Positions 16,879 to 24,758 of a stretch of DNA of 64,000 nt are shown in pieces. Every line of letters begins with the position of its first letter. The first letter of the stretch is position 1. The notes under the pieces are model-generated. The model searched no databases. It was not told where the DNA came from and saw only the letters and a program-made list of their open reading frames with translations. The stretch is taken from the NCBI GenBank assembly GCA_019414345.1, contig DXMF01000016.1:1-64000 (forward strand), read 5' to 3'. The stretch comes from Collinsella sp. Its GTDB lineage: Bacteria; Actinomycetota; Coriobacteriia; Coriobacteriales; Coriobacteriaceae. The position numbers and the translations under genes were made by a program.

Positions 16879-18282
16879 TTAGAAGTCGGCGTTGCCCACG
16901 GTGCGCGGGTGCGGCAGGACGTCGCGGATGTTGCCCACGCCGGTCAGATACATGACCAAGCGCTCGAAGCCCAGACCGTAGCCGGCGTGCTTGCAGGAAC
17001 CGTAGCGGCGCAGGTCAAGGTAGTACTTGTACTGCTCGGGATTCATACCCAGATCCTTGATGCGGGCTTCGAGCAGATCCAGGCGCTCCTCGCGCTGGGA
17101 GCCGCCGATAATCTCGCCGATGCCCGGCACCAGGCAGTCGGCGGCGGCGACGGTCTTGCCGTCCTCGTTCATGCGCATGTAGAACGCCTTGATCTCGGCC
17201 GGGTAGTCGGTCACAAAAGTCGGTCGCTTAAAGTGCTCCTCGGTCAGGAAGCGCTCGTGCTCGGTCTGCAGGTCGATGCCCCAGCTGACGGGGTAATCAA
17301 ACTGGTGGCCAGCAGCGACTGCCTGCTCCAGGATCTCGACGGCCTCGGTGTAGGTAACGCGGGCAAAGTCGGAGTTTGCCACGTGGTCCAGGCGCTCGAT
17401 CAAGCCCTTGTCCACAAACTTGTTGAGCATGTTGAGCTCGTCGGGGCAGGTGGCCATAACGTCCTTAAGGACGTACTTGAGCATGGCCTCGGCGTTATCC
17501 ATGTAGTCGTTAAGGTCGGCAAAGGCCATCTCGGGCTCGATCATCCAAAACTCGGCGGCGTGGCGCGTGGTGTTGGAGTTTTCGGCGCGGAAGGTGGGGC
17601 CAAAGGTGTACACGTCGCCAAAGGCCATGGCAAAGTTCTCGGCATTGAGCTGGCCGGATACGGTAAGGCTCGCGTGCTTTCCAAAGAAGTCCTGGCTCCA
17701 GTCAACCTCGCCGGACTCGGTGAGGGGCGGGTTTTTGGGGTCAAGCGTGGTCACGCGGAACATCTCGCCGGCACCCTCGCAGTCACTCGTGGTGATGATG
17801 GGGGTGTTGACGTAGACAAAGCCTTGCTCCTGGAAGAAGCGGTGGATGGCGGCAGCCGCGACAGAGCGGATGCGGAACACGGCGCGGAACAGGTTGGTGC
17901 GCGGGCGCAGGTGCTGCTGGGTGCGCAGGAACTCGACGGTTGCGCGCTTCTTCTGCAGCGGGTAATCCGGGGCGCTCGCGCCCTCGACCTCGATGGAGGT
18001 GGCAGAAAGCTCGAAAGGCTGGGGCGCATCGGGGGTCAGCTTGACGGTGCCGGTGCAAATGAGTGCGGCCGAGACGTTTTGATGGGCGATCTCGTCGTAG
18101 TTGTCGAGTGCCTCGCGGTTCATGACGACCTGCAGATCGCGGAAGCAGCTGCCGTCGTTGAGCGTAACAAAGCCAAAGTTCTTCATGTCGCGGATGGACT
18201 TGACCCAGCCGGCGACGGTGACGGTCTGGCCGCCAAGCGACTCGGCATCGGCGTAAAGCTGCGCGATTTTGGTGCGGTTCAC
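16879..18282 (-). CDS. asnS: asparaginyl-tRNA synthetase
   Basis: Class II aminoacyl-tRNA synthetase that charges tRNA-Asn. The 467-residue protein has an N-terminal OB-fold anticodon-binding domain (VTVAGWVKSIRDMKNFGFV), class II motif 2 around FGPTFRAENSNTTRH and motif 3 GLGFERLVMYLTG, ending with NIRDVLPHPRT. Upstream ATGs exist at 18294 and further out, but the GTG at 18282 has GGGAGGATAC before it and gives the usual VNRTKI opening. Presence of AsnRS suggests Asn-tRNA is made directly. Single gene with its own terminator. Confidence 0.93.
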   Translation of the reverse strand: MNRTKIAQLYADAESLGGQTVTVAGWVKSIRDMKNFGFVTLNDGSCFRDLQVVMNREALDNYDEIAHQNVSAALICTGTVKLTPDAPQPFELSATSIEVEGASAPDYPLQKKRATVEFLRTQQHLRPRTNLFRAVFRIRSVAAAAIHRFFQEQGFVYVNTPIITTSDCEGAGEMFRVTTLDPKNPPLTESGEVDWSQDFFGKHASLTVSGQLNAENFAMAFGDVYTFGPTFRAENSNTTRHAAEFWMIEPEMAFADLNDYMDNAEAMLKYVLKDVMATCPDELNMLNKFVDKGLIERLDHVANSDFARVTYTEAVEILEQAVAAGHQFDYPVSWGIDLQTEHERFLTEEHFKRPTFVTDYPAEIKAFYMRMNEDGKTVAAADCLVPGIGEIIGGSQREERLDLLEARIKDLGMNPEQYKYYLDLRRYGSCKHAGYGLGFERLVMYLTGVGNIRDVLPHPRTVGNADF

Positions 18283-18392
18283 GTATCCTCCCATAACGGT
18301 TGAATGATAGTTATCCATACAGTTCGATATTCTAGCAGCTCGGCTCATTTGGGCTATACGGATAAGGCATTGGCGGGATGGTTTTTCAAACG

Positions 18393-18426
18393 AAAAGCGC
18401 CTGCGGCCAAATGGTCGCGGGCGCTT
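18393..18426 (-). terminator. terminator of the EIIA gene
   Basis: AAGCGCCCGCGACC and GGCCGCAGGCGCTT pair on the minus strand, followed by TTCG and a short T-run. Confidence 0.75.
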
Positions 18427-18463
18427 GACGAGGTGCCTTTTGGCTGTGTGGCGCGGGGCCTGG

Positions 18464-19027
18464 CTACTTGGTCTTGGCTACCAGCAGCGGGTCGCCCAGC
18501 TTGACGAGCGGGTTGCCGCCGATAAGCGTGCCGGACTCGCCGACATGGTCGATGCTCTTAAGACGATCGAGCTCGGAGACGATGACGGTCACGATGTCCT
18601 CGTGACCGGCGGCCTTGATGGCCTCGCGGTCGAAACTGATGAGCGGCTGGCCTGCCTTGACCGTGTCACCCATCTCGACAAAGCGGGCAAAACCTTTGCC
18701 GTTCATTTCCACGGTGCCCAGGCCAACATGGATGAACACGCGAAGACCGTCCTCGGTGATCATGCCGATGGAGTGGTTGGTGACGGTGGTGGCGCCGATG
18801 CGGCCGTTGGCGGGCGCATAGATGGTGCCGGTAATGGGCTCGATGCCGTAGCCCTGGCCGAGCATACCCGAGGCGATGGTCTCATCGGGAACCTCATCGA
18901 GGTTGACGAGCACGCCGTTGACGGGGGCGTAGATGACGCCTTCGCGGGTGGCGAAGCTTGCTGCGGGCGGAACGGATGCCTCGCCCGTCGAGGTGAAGGT
19001 GGACTTAAGCGAATCGAGCAGACCCAT
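18464..19027 (-). CDS. PTS glucose-type EIIA protein
   Basis: Cytoplasmic phosphocarrier of 187 residues that takes phosphate from HPr and passes it to EIIB domains. The EIIA-Glc fold is clear: VYAPVNG-like opening, NHSIGM with His85, and catalytic His100 in VFIHVGLGTVEMNGKGF. The ATG at 19027 follows GGAGGCAACT; the longer open frame upstream is not used. It is not next to any permease, so it likely serves several, including the EIIBC at the left end and the lone EIIC near 60 kb. Substantially longer than typical 160-residue EIIA-Glc because of an N-terminal lead and C-terminal tail. Confidence 0.9.
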   Translation of the reverse strand: MGLLDSLKSTFTSTGEASVPPAASFATREGVIYAPVNGVLVNLDEVPDETIASGMLGQGYGIEPITGTIYAPANGRIGATTVTNHSIGMITEDGLRVFIHVGLGTVEMNGKGFARFVEMGDTVKAGQPLISFDREAIKAAGHEDIVTVIVSELDRLKSIDHVGESGTLIGGNPLVKLGDPLLVAKTK

Positions 19028-19270
19028 AGTTGCCTCCAACTTAAATAGGCGCATATCGCGCGCTTGGTTTGCCGGAAACGTTTCATATGTGTTTCGCGGC
19101 TTGGTCAACGCCCCTATTTTACGCTGCTCAACGATACCTCTGAACTGGGATTATGTGATATATCAGTTGAAGGGAAACTTATTGCTGGAGTGTTTCTTCG
19201 CCACGGGCTCAAGTGGGGTACGCTTAGACGCGAAAAACAAGGGCGCATAATCTGCGCGAAGGGAGCACAT

Positions 19271-20170
19271 ATGATTGTCGAGAACCATGCGCTGTGGGGC
19301 GAGGAGCCGACCGAGGAGTATCCGGCGACGTTTACGTATTTGGGTGCCGAGCCGCTGCCCGATAAGCCGAATGGCCGCCGCCCTGCCGTGATTATCTGCG
19401 GCGGAGGTGCGTTTACGCATATCGCTCCGCATGAGCAGGATCCCGTGGCGTTTGCGTTTTTGGACCGCGGCTACCAGGCCTTTGTGCTCAACTATGTGAC
19501 AAGTGGCACGGGCGACGTGAGCTTTCCTCACCCGCAGGCAGACCTTGCCAAGATGGTCGCCACGGTTCGCGCCAACGCCGACGAGTGGCATGTCGATCCC
19601 AAGCGCGTGTGCGTCGTGGGCTTCTCGGCAGGCGGCATGATCTGCGCTTCGCTGGCAACGCAATGGAAGACTGGTCCCTTCGCGGCGCTTGCCGGGTCGC
19701 GTCCGGACGACATTCGTCCCGATGCCGTGGTGCTGGGCTATCCGCTGCTCGACTTTGCCTATGTGCGCGACATGCAGACGCGCGACCCGCGCATCGACCT
19801 GCGCGTTCCCAAGACGGGTGGCAAGACGGGGCGCGATTTGCTCAACGACTATCTGTCGATGGTGACGGGCGGTGAGGCGACCGACGAGCACCTGGCCGAC
19901 ATCTGCCCCACCACGCATGTTTCGCGTCAGATGCCGCCGACCTTTGTGTGGGGCGTGTCCGACGACAAGACGGCGCCGATCGCGCAGGTCTATCCGTTTG
20001 CGCAGCGCATGGCCGAGGAGGGCGTTGCATGCGAGATGCACGTCTTTGACCAGGGTGGCCACGGCCTTTCGCTCGGCAACGCCAACACTGCGGTCGACAA
20101 TGAGGACAAGCAAGTGGCGGTCCGTCCCTGGATTCGCCTAGCCTTCCGCTTCCTGGAGCGCCATATGTAA
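19271..20170 (+). CDS. alpha/beta-hydrolase, probable acetylesterase
   Basis: Cytoplasmic serine hydrolase of 299 residues without signal peptide. ICGGGAF supplies the oxyanion loop, GFSAGG the nucleophilic Ser, GVSDDKTAP the Asp region and GGHGLS the catalytic His. This order matches the BD-FAE/acetyl xylan esterase-like group, so deacetylation of sugars is plausible. The frame is open upstream to 19064, but the ATG at 19271 follows GAAGGGAGCACAT and starts the conserved region. It stands alone, followed by a repeat-rich gap. Confidence 0.85.
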   Translation: MIVENHALWGEEPTEEYPATFTYLGAEPLPDKPNGRRPAVIICGGGAFTHIAPHEQDPVAFAFLDRGYQAFVLNYVTSGTGDVSFPHPQADLAKMVATVRANADEWHVDPKRVCVVGFSAGGMICASLATQWKTGPFAALAGSRPDDIRPDAVVLGYPLLDFAYVRDMQTRDPRIDLRVPKTGGKTGRDLLNDYLSMVTGGEATDEHLADICPTTHVSRQMPPTFVWGVSDDKTAPIAQVYPFAQRMAEEGVACEMHVFDQGGHGLSLGNANTAVDNEDKQVAVRPWIRLAFRFLERHM

Positions 20171-20192
20171 GAGGACGGATATCCCCTCAATA

Positions 20193-20259
20193 ACTTGCGG
20201 TGAAATAGTTCCTATTTAAGCCTTCAACCAGCCCAAGCGGGAACTATTCCACCGTAACT
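20193..20259. repeat. TTGCGGTGGAATAGTTCC inverted repeat, copy 1
   Basis: GCGGTGAAATAGTTCC and GGAACTATTCCACCG arms surround a variable loop. Related copies are at 24009 and 28454. All three lie after a plus-strand gene. Confidence 0.85.
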
Positions 20260-20279
20260 TTGTTTTTGATGCCCCGCCC

Positions 20280-20511
20280 GGAAACTGCATCCCGGTTTGG
20301 GTGCGGATTCCGGGATGCAGTTTCCCGTAGGGCCTCGACTGGGAAAGCGCGTCCCGTTTCGGGCGGGGATTCCGGGATGCATTTTCCGCAAGAGGCCTGT
20401 TTGGGAAACCATATCCCGTTTCGAGCCAGAATTCTGGGACGCAGTTTCCCCGAGAGGTCTCATTGGGAAACGGTATCCCGGAATTCGCCCGGATGGTGGG
20501 ATGCGCTTTCC
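20280..20511. repeat. tandem array of 61-62 nt hairpin units
   Basis: Three full units (20280-20340, 20341-20402, 20403-20464) and a shortened fourth (20465-20511) repeat in tandem. Each unit starts GGGAAA, has a CATCCCG-type arm, then ATTCYGGGAYGCAGTTTCC, so each unit is itself an inverted repeat. The linker GAGGCCT/GAGGTCT is also shared. An open minus-strand frame crosses the array but has no ribosome site or recognisable protein, so I treat it as non-coding. It fills most of the 20171-20600 gap. Confidence 0.8.
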
Positions 20512-20600
20512 AAATGATCCTTCGGGGACGGAGGAAAACGGATCAGTTTGGGCGGTGCTGGCGCTAAGGTTTAAGACCGATGTCGTCCCTTGTTGCTTTC

Positions 20601-21251
20601 CTACCAGACGGTGAACTGGGCGTTTTCCGTGTTCCAATGGACATCGCGAACGTAGTCTCGCACGGCCGCCGCATCCCGCGCTTCGAACAGCTCAAGAATG
20701 TGGGCATGCTCGGTATTGGCTATACCCAGCAGTTTGCACGCCGTCTCCTGATCGACGGTCTCGTAATCGCGTTTGATAAAGCAACGCTCGAGTTGCGAAA
20801 TCATGTCGCGCAGACGGTCGTTGCCGCAGCGGTTGAAGTACGTAAGGTGAAAGTCCCGCTGAATGTCGTCGTACTTTCGGATAAGACCGCCTTGGATCGC
20901 TAGGTCCATGGATCCAACCAAGAACTTTAGCTGCATGATATCCTCTTCGGTCAGGAGGGGGCAGGCAAGGTATGCCGCCTGCCCGTCGAGCGGCCCCATA
21001 ATCTCAAAGACTTCGACAGCGTTTTGCTGATCGAATCCACGGACGCGGAACCCGCGGCGGGGGAGGTTGTCCAGATAGCCGTCGCTTGCCAGCTGGATGA
21101 GCGCCTCGCGAACCGGCGTGCGCGATACGCCCATGGCATCGCAGATCGCTTGCTCGCTCACACGGTCGCCGGCCGAAAGCTCGCCGGCGTCTATGCGACT
21201 CGAAATATAGTCGTATACATGATCCTTCAAGGGTCTTCTGAGTGTTTCCAT
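20601..21251 (-). CDS. GntR family regulator, FadR/FCD type
   Basis: Transcription factor of 216 residues. The N-terminal winged helix (about 5-70) includes VSEQAICDAMGVSRTPVREAL and GYLDNLPRRGFRV. The C-terminal FCD ligand-binding domain (about 80-205) has FHLTYFNRCGNDRL and EHAHILELFEARD. It is divergent from the dimethylarginine hydrolase gene, and GTATA-type inverted repeats lie in the shared promoter region, so it likely senses a substrate or product of that pathway. Confidence 0.88.
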   Translation of the reverse strand: METLRRPLKDHVYDYISSRIDAGELSAGDRVSEQAICDAMGVSRTPVREALIQLASDGYLDNLPRRGFRVRGFDQQNAVEVFEIMGPLDGQAAYLACPLLTEEDIMQLKFLVGSMDLAIQGGLIRKYDDIQRDFHLTYFNRCGNDRLRDMISQLERCFIKRDYETVDQETACKLLGIANTEHAHILELFEARDAAAVRDYVRDVHWNTENAQFTVW

Positions 21252-21258
21252 GAGCTTA

Positions 21259-21275
21259 TATACCTTAACTGTATA
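21259..21275. promoter_or_regulatory. candidate GntR autoregulatory site
   Basis: TATAC and GTATA face each other with a 7-nt spacer just upstream of the gntR start. The half-sites match the stronger palindrome at 21399. Confidence 0.4.
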
Positions 21276-21398
21276 TTTTCAAATTTAAATACGTTTGGTT
21301 TGAATAGGCTAATTGGATTATAGAACGACCAGCTAAATCGCGCTACCTGACCCTAGGAAGCAAAAATACGTTCACCGAGAAATATCTACCGTTCAGGA

Positions 21399-21415
21399 TT
21401 GTATACAATATACAA
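21399..21415. promoter_or_regulatory. candidate GntR operator before ddaH
   Basis: TTGTATA-CAA-TATACAA is a perfect 7-nt inverted repeat with a 3-nt centre, the form bound by FadR-subfamily GntR proteins. It lies about 90 nt upstream of the hydrolase start. Confidence 0.6.
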
Positions 21416-21505
21416 AACAGTAAAGACACCATAAGATAAAGCCATCGAAAGGAAGGCGGGCGCAAGGAAGTCCGCTCTTCGCTAAGAGATCCAAGGAGGA
21501 TCATC

Positions 21506-22282
21506 ATGACCAAGTTCAGCCACGTCATCATCCGTCGTCCCGGCAAGTCCCTGAGCAATGGCATCACGAGCGCCCCCGAGCTTGGTCAGCCCATCTACGA
21601 GCGCGCTATCGAGGAGCACTACGATTACGAGCACGCGCTCGAGCAGTGCGGCGTTGACGTGTCAGTGCTGCCGGCGTTGGAGCAGTATCCCGATAGCTGC
21701 TTCGTCGAGGATCCGGCCGTTATTACTCGCTGCGGCGCCATCATTACCAACCCCGGTGCCGACAGCCGCAACGGCGAGAAGGACGAGATCGAGCCGGTCG
21801 TCCGTCGCTTCTTTGACGATGAGCATGTGAAGCACATTGTTTCTCCCGGCACGCTCGACGGTGGCGACGTCATGATGGTCGGCGACCATTTCTACGTCGG
21901 TCGCTCTGCCCGCACCAACGAAGAGGGCATCCGCCAGTTCTGCGAGATTCTCGAGGGCTGGGGCCTCGAGGGTTCCGAGGTTCCGCTGGAGGAGGTCCTG
22001 CACCTCAAGACGGGCGTCAACTACATCGAGGACAACAACATGCTCGTCTCCGGTGAGTTCATCGATAAGCCCGACTTTGCCAAGTACAACAAGATCGTCG
22101 TGCCCGAGGACGAGGCTTACGGCGCCAATTGCATCTGGGTCAACGGTACAGTCATCGTTGCCGAGGGCTATCCGACCGTGCTCAAGGCCGTGCAGGATCT
22201 GGGCTACAAGACGCTCGTTGTCGACACCTCCGAGTACCGCAAGGTCGACGGCGGCCTCTCCTGCCTGTCGCTGCGCTTCTAA
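21506..22282 (+). CDS. dimethylarginine dimethylaminohydrolase (DDAH)
   Basis: Cytoplasmic amidinotransferase-fold hydrolase of 258 residues that converts methylated arginine to citrulline and methylamine. Catalytic Cys253 sits in the C-terminal GGLSCLSLRF and the catalytic His in LHLKTG (about residue 166). PDSCFVEDPA and LDGGDVMMVG are family motifs. Length fits bacterial DDAH and is much shorter than arginine deiminase, which has about 400 residues. AAGGAGGATCATC precedes the ATG. It pairs with the following amino acid antiporter and a divergent GntR regulator. Activity on unmethylated arginine cannot be excluded. Confidence 0.85.
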   Translation: MTKFSHVIIRRPGKSLSNGITSAPELGQPIYERAIEEHYDYEHALEQCGVDVSVLPALEQYPDSCFVEDPAVITRCGAIITNPGADSRNGEKDEIEPVVRRFFDDEHVKHIVSPGTLDGGDVMMVGDHFYVGRSARTNEEGIRQFCEILEGWGLEGSEVPLEEVLHLKTGVNYIEDNNMLVSGEFIDKPDFAKYNKIVVPEDEAYGANCIWVNGTVIVAEGYPTVLKAVQDLGYKTLVVDTSEYRKVDGGLSCLSLRF

Positions 22283-22317
22283 TACGGTCGCTGTACTAGC
22301 TTAATGATCGCTTGACC

Positions 22318-22356
22318 GATGGCCCGGCACCCGATTCGGGCGTCTGGGCCATCTTT
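22318..22356 (+). terminator. hairpin after the DDAH gene
   Basis: GATGGCCC and GGGCCATC close a long hairpin followed by TTTG. Partial read-through would allow expression of the permease downstream. Confidence 0.65.
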
Positions 22357-22389
22357 GTGCGGTCGCTTGATGGAGGGGGTGCACATAGA

Positions 22390-23853
22390 ATGGCCTCTAA
22401 AACTTGTAACGACGAGATGATCGACCCCAATGGTCTGGATCTCTTCCGTCTGACTATGATGGTCATCACCGCGAGCATTTGCGGCGGTATCTTTTCGCTT
22501 GCCGGTGATATGGCAGCAGGCGGAGCCAATACCGGCGCGGTTATTGTCTCGTGGGGAATTTGCTTTATCGGCGTCTTTGCGCTGATGATGGTGTTCAACG
22601 GTCTGTCTCAGGCTCGCCCCGACCTGACCGGCGGCATCTATGCATATGCTGCGGCTGGCTTTGGCGATTACATTGGATTCAACTCCGCTTGGGGCTACTG
22701 GATCAGCGCGTGCCTTTCCAACGTGAGCTTTGCGCTCTTGCTGTTTAGCGCGCTGGGCTATTTCTTCCCTGCGTTTGGCACGGGCAATAATCTACTTTCC
22801 ATCATCTGTGCCAGCGTGTTTTTGTGGTTCCTCACCGCCCTTGTGCTTCGCGGCGTCAAGGAGGCTGCGGGCATTAACACGATTGTTACGTTGGCGAAGT
22901 TGGTGCCACTGGGACTTTTCGTGCTGAGCATCGTGCTCCTGGGTAAGTTCAACGTCGATATCTTTATGGACAACTTCTGGGGCGAGCCGGCTGGTCCTGG
23001 GTTTGGCGAGCAAGTTGTCTCGACCATGATCGCCCTTGTCTGGGTCTTTACGGGCATTGAGGGTGCTGTTGTCATTTCGGGCCGCGCAAAGTATGTGCGC
23101 GACGTCGGTCGCTCGACGGCACTTGGATTTGCGGCCGTGTTCACGCTGTATCTGATTATCTCGATGCTATCGCTCGGCATTATGCCGCGCACGGAGATGG
23201 CGCAGCTCGCAACGCCCTCCATGGCGGGAATTCTCGAGTGCGCAATCGGCCCGGTTGGCGCTGCCATCGTAAACCTTGGCGTTATTCTCTCGCTGGTCGG
23301 CGCAATGTTGGGTTACGTCATCATTGCATCCGAGACGCCGTTTGAGGCAGCGCGTCAGGGTTCCTTCCCGCTGGCGTTTGCCAAGACGAACAAACACGAC
23401 GCCCCGGTGGTGACGATTCTCGTGAGCTCCGGTATCACGCAGCTCTTCTTGATTGTGTCGTATGTGGCGGCGAGCACCTACCAGTTCTTCTATAGCTGCG
23501 CGGTCAACACGATTCTGGTTCCGTATGTCTGCTCGGCTGCCTATTACATGGTGATTGGCTGGAAGAACGAGCATCTGGACAGGCCACATGCGCCAAGTGT
23601 CGGCAAAGCGCGCTTCTTCGGTACGCTCGGCTTTATCTACACGCTGTTCCTGGTGTGGTCGACGGGTCTCCAGGGCGTCATGATCACGACGATCCTTTTT
23701 GCTCCGGCCATTCCCGTCTATATTCTGGGTGAGCGCGGCCGTGGCAAGCAGGTGCTTCCGCACCTGCACGACAAGCTGATCGCAGCGGTGGTCATTGTCG
23801 TGGCAGTCATCTCGCTGTATCTGCACTTTGCCGGCATTGCGCCGATTGTCTAA
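22390..23853 (+). CDS. APC-family amino acid antiporter (ArcD/basic amino acid type)
   Basis: Inner-membrane transporter of 487 residues with about 12 hydrophobic segments. The N-terminal TASICGGIFSLAGDMAAGGANTG region matches the basic amino acid/polyamine antiporter group. Other family segments are RPDLTGGIYAYAAAGFGDYIG and FTGIEGAVVISGRAKYVRDVG. The ATG at 22390 is chosen because the earlier in-frame ATG at 22312 lies in the hairpin region. Next to DDAH, it probably imports arginine or a methylarginine in exchange for citrulline or ornithine. This substrate is inferred. Confidence 0.85.
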   Translation: MASKTCNDEMIDPNGLDLFRLTMMVITASICGGIFSLAGDMAAGGANTGAVIVSWGICFIGVFALMMVFNGLSQARPDLTGGIYAYAAAGFGDYIGFNSAWGYWISACLSNVSFALLLFSALGYFFPAFGTGNNLLSIICASVFLWFLTALVLRGVKEAAGINTIVTLAKLVPLGLFVLSIVLLGKFNVDIFMDNFWGEPAGPGFGEQVVSTMIALVWVFTGIEGAVVISGRAKYVRDVGRSTALGFAAVFTLYLIISMLSLGIMPRTEMAQLATPSMAGILECAIGPVGAAIVNLGVILSLVGAMLGYVIIASETPFEAARQGSFPLAFAKTNKHDAPVVTILVSSGITQLFLIVSYVAASTYQFFYSCAVNTILVPYVCSAAYYMVIGWKNEHLDRPHAPSVGKARFFGTLGFIYTLFLVWSTGLQGVMITTILFAPAIPVYILGERGRGKQVLPHLHDKLIAAVVIVVAVISLYLHFAGIAPIV

Positions 23854-23965
23854 GACTATGGCGAGCTTTATTGCTTGGTAGGCCGGCGGACATCGCGTAT
23901 CGGTGCTGTTTGGCATTCCATAACTGGTGTGGGTCTCTATAACGTGCCTCTGTGAGTGCCCACCA

Positions 23966-24004
23966 AGTCCGCGCGGGTGACATATGTTGCCAGCGCGGGC
24001 TTTT
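23966..24004 (+). terminator. terminator after the antiporter gene
   Basis: GTCCGCGC and GCGCGGGC pair and TTTT follows. Confidence 0.8.
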
Positions 24005-24008
24005 GCAG

Positions 24009-24074
24009 CTGCGGTGAAATAGTTCCTGTTTTTGCTGGTTAAAGCATCAAACAGGAACTATTCCACCGCAACTT
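24009..24074. repeat. TTGCGGTGGAATAGTTCC inverted repeat, copy 2
   Basis: GCGGTGAAATAGTTCCTGTTT and AAACAGGAACTATTCCACC arms around a 17-nt loop. It immediately follows a terminator T-run. Confidence 0.85.
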
Positions 24075-24092
24075 GTTTTGATTCGCTGGGGG

Positions 24093-24215
24093 ACGGAGGA
24101 AGCGACGATCCGGAATCCACCTGCACGGTCGTCGCTCCGCATCCCGTCCGTTGGCGCAAGTGGTGCCAAATGTAATCTGTCCCCCTTGCACGCTTGTCCC
24201 CCTTGCAGCAATCTG
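24093..24215. repeat. degenerate repeat debris in the gap before the small ORF
   Basis: GGACGGAGGAAGCGACGA faces a partial complement near 24132-24150, and GGGGACGGAGGAA recurs after the tandem array at 20524. Further right, TGTCCCCCTTGCA occurs twice in tandem (about 24179 and 24194), resembling the GTCCC core of the GCCTGTCCC family. No gene is visible in 23854-24316. Confidence 0.45.
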
Positions 24216-24316
24216 TTGATTGAACGTCGTTGCGTGCCCGCAGTTTTCTGGGCAAGCCGTCTCGCAGCAAAGTAGACTAGATAGCCGTTTCAAAAAGCCT
24301 ACTCAGAGGAGGAGCC

Positions 24317-24637
24317 ATGCTTGAGGGTACGTATGTGGTTTCGGCCCAGACGCCGATGGGGAGTAAACGCGGCGAGGTGACGTTTTCACATGGGGTGAAC
24401 GGCGCGCTCAGGGCAGTACTAAACGTCAGGGGTCTCAATATCGCTCTCTCGAGTGCCCGCGCTGAGGGCGATTTCTTTGAGCTCTCGGGTACTATCTCCC
24501 ACGTCTTGATGGGCAAGGCGCCCTTTACATGCACGGGGTCGGTCGAGGGTGATCGACTCACCGCTACCGCGCGGTCGGGTTCCGTTTCGATCTCGCTGAG
24601 CGGTATGCGTAAAGAGCCTTCGGGGCGCACCGCATAA
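24317..24637 (+). CDS. hypothetical 106-residue protein
   Basis: Conserved-looking small protein with a strong start: CAGAGGAGGAGCC precedes the ATG. The sequence is beta-rich, with MLEGTYVVSAQTPMGSKRG at the front and repeated short hydrophobic strands (RAVLNVRGLNIALSS, TCTGSVEGDRLTATA). It has no signal peptide, membrane helix or Cys motif. It could be a small beta-barrel or ligand-binding protein, but I do not recognise the family. It lies 120 nt before the FeoA-FeoB gene. Confidence 0.7.
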   Translation: MLEGTYVVSAQTPMGSKRGEVTFSHGVNGALRAVLNVRGLNIALSSARAEGDFFELSGTISHVLMGKAPFTCTGSVEGDRLTATARSGSVSISLSGMRKEPSGRTA

Positions 24638-24710
24638 AGTTTGCGCAGGTAAACATCGGTATTTGACTTTATAAAATAGTTCAGAGCGCTATCATTTGTC
24701 GTTACGAGTT

Positions 24711-24735
24711 GGTTAGCCCCGGTAAACGGTTAACC
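24711..24735. promoter_or_regulatory. candidate iron-repressor site before feoAB
   Basis: GGTTAGC and GGTTAACC give an inverted GGTTA/TAACC pair in the leader. DtxR/IdeR boxes use GGTTAG half-sites, but here the spacing is wider than the 19-bp consensus, so this is only suggestive. Confidence 0.3.
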
Positions 24736-24758
24736 TCGTCTAACGAAAGGATGAGCGC

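Noticed and set aside
20280..20511. CRISPR array
   Set aside because: Units are contiguous hairpins without unique spacers between identical repeats, and no cas gene is present in the window.
20224..20637. 137-residue minus-strand open frame across the tandem hairpin array
   Set aside because: It has no ribosome site, overlaps two repeat families, and its composition follows the nucleotide repeats instead of any protein pattern.
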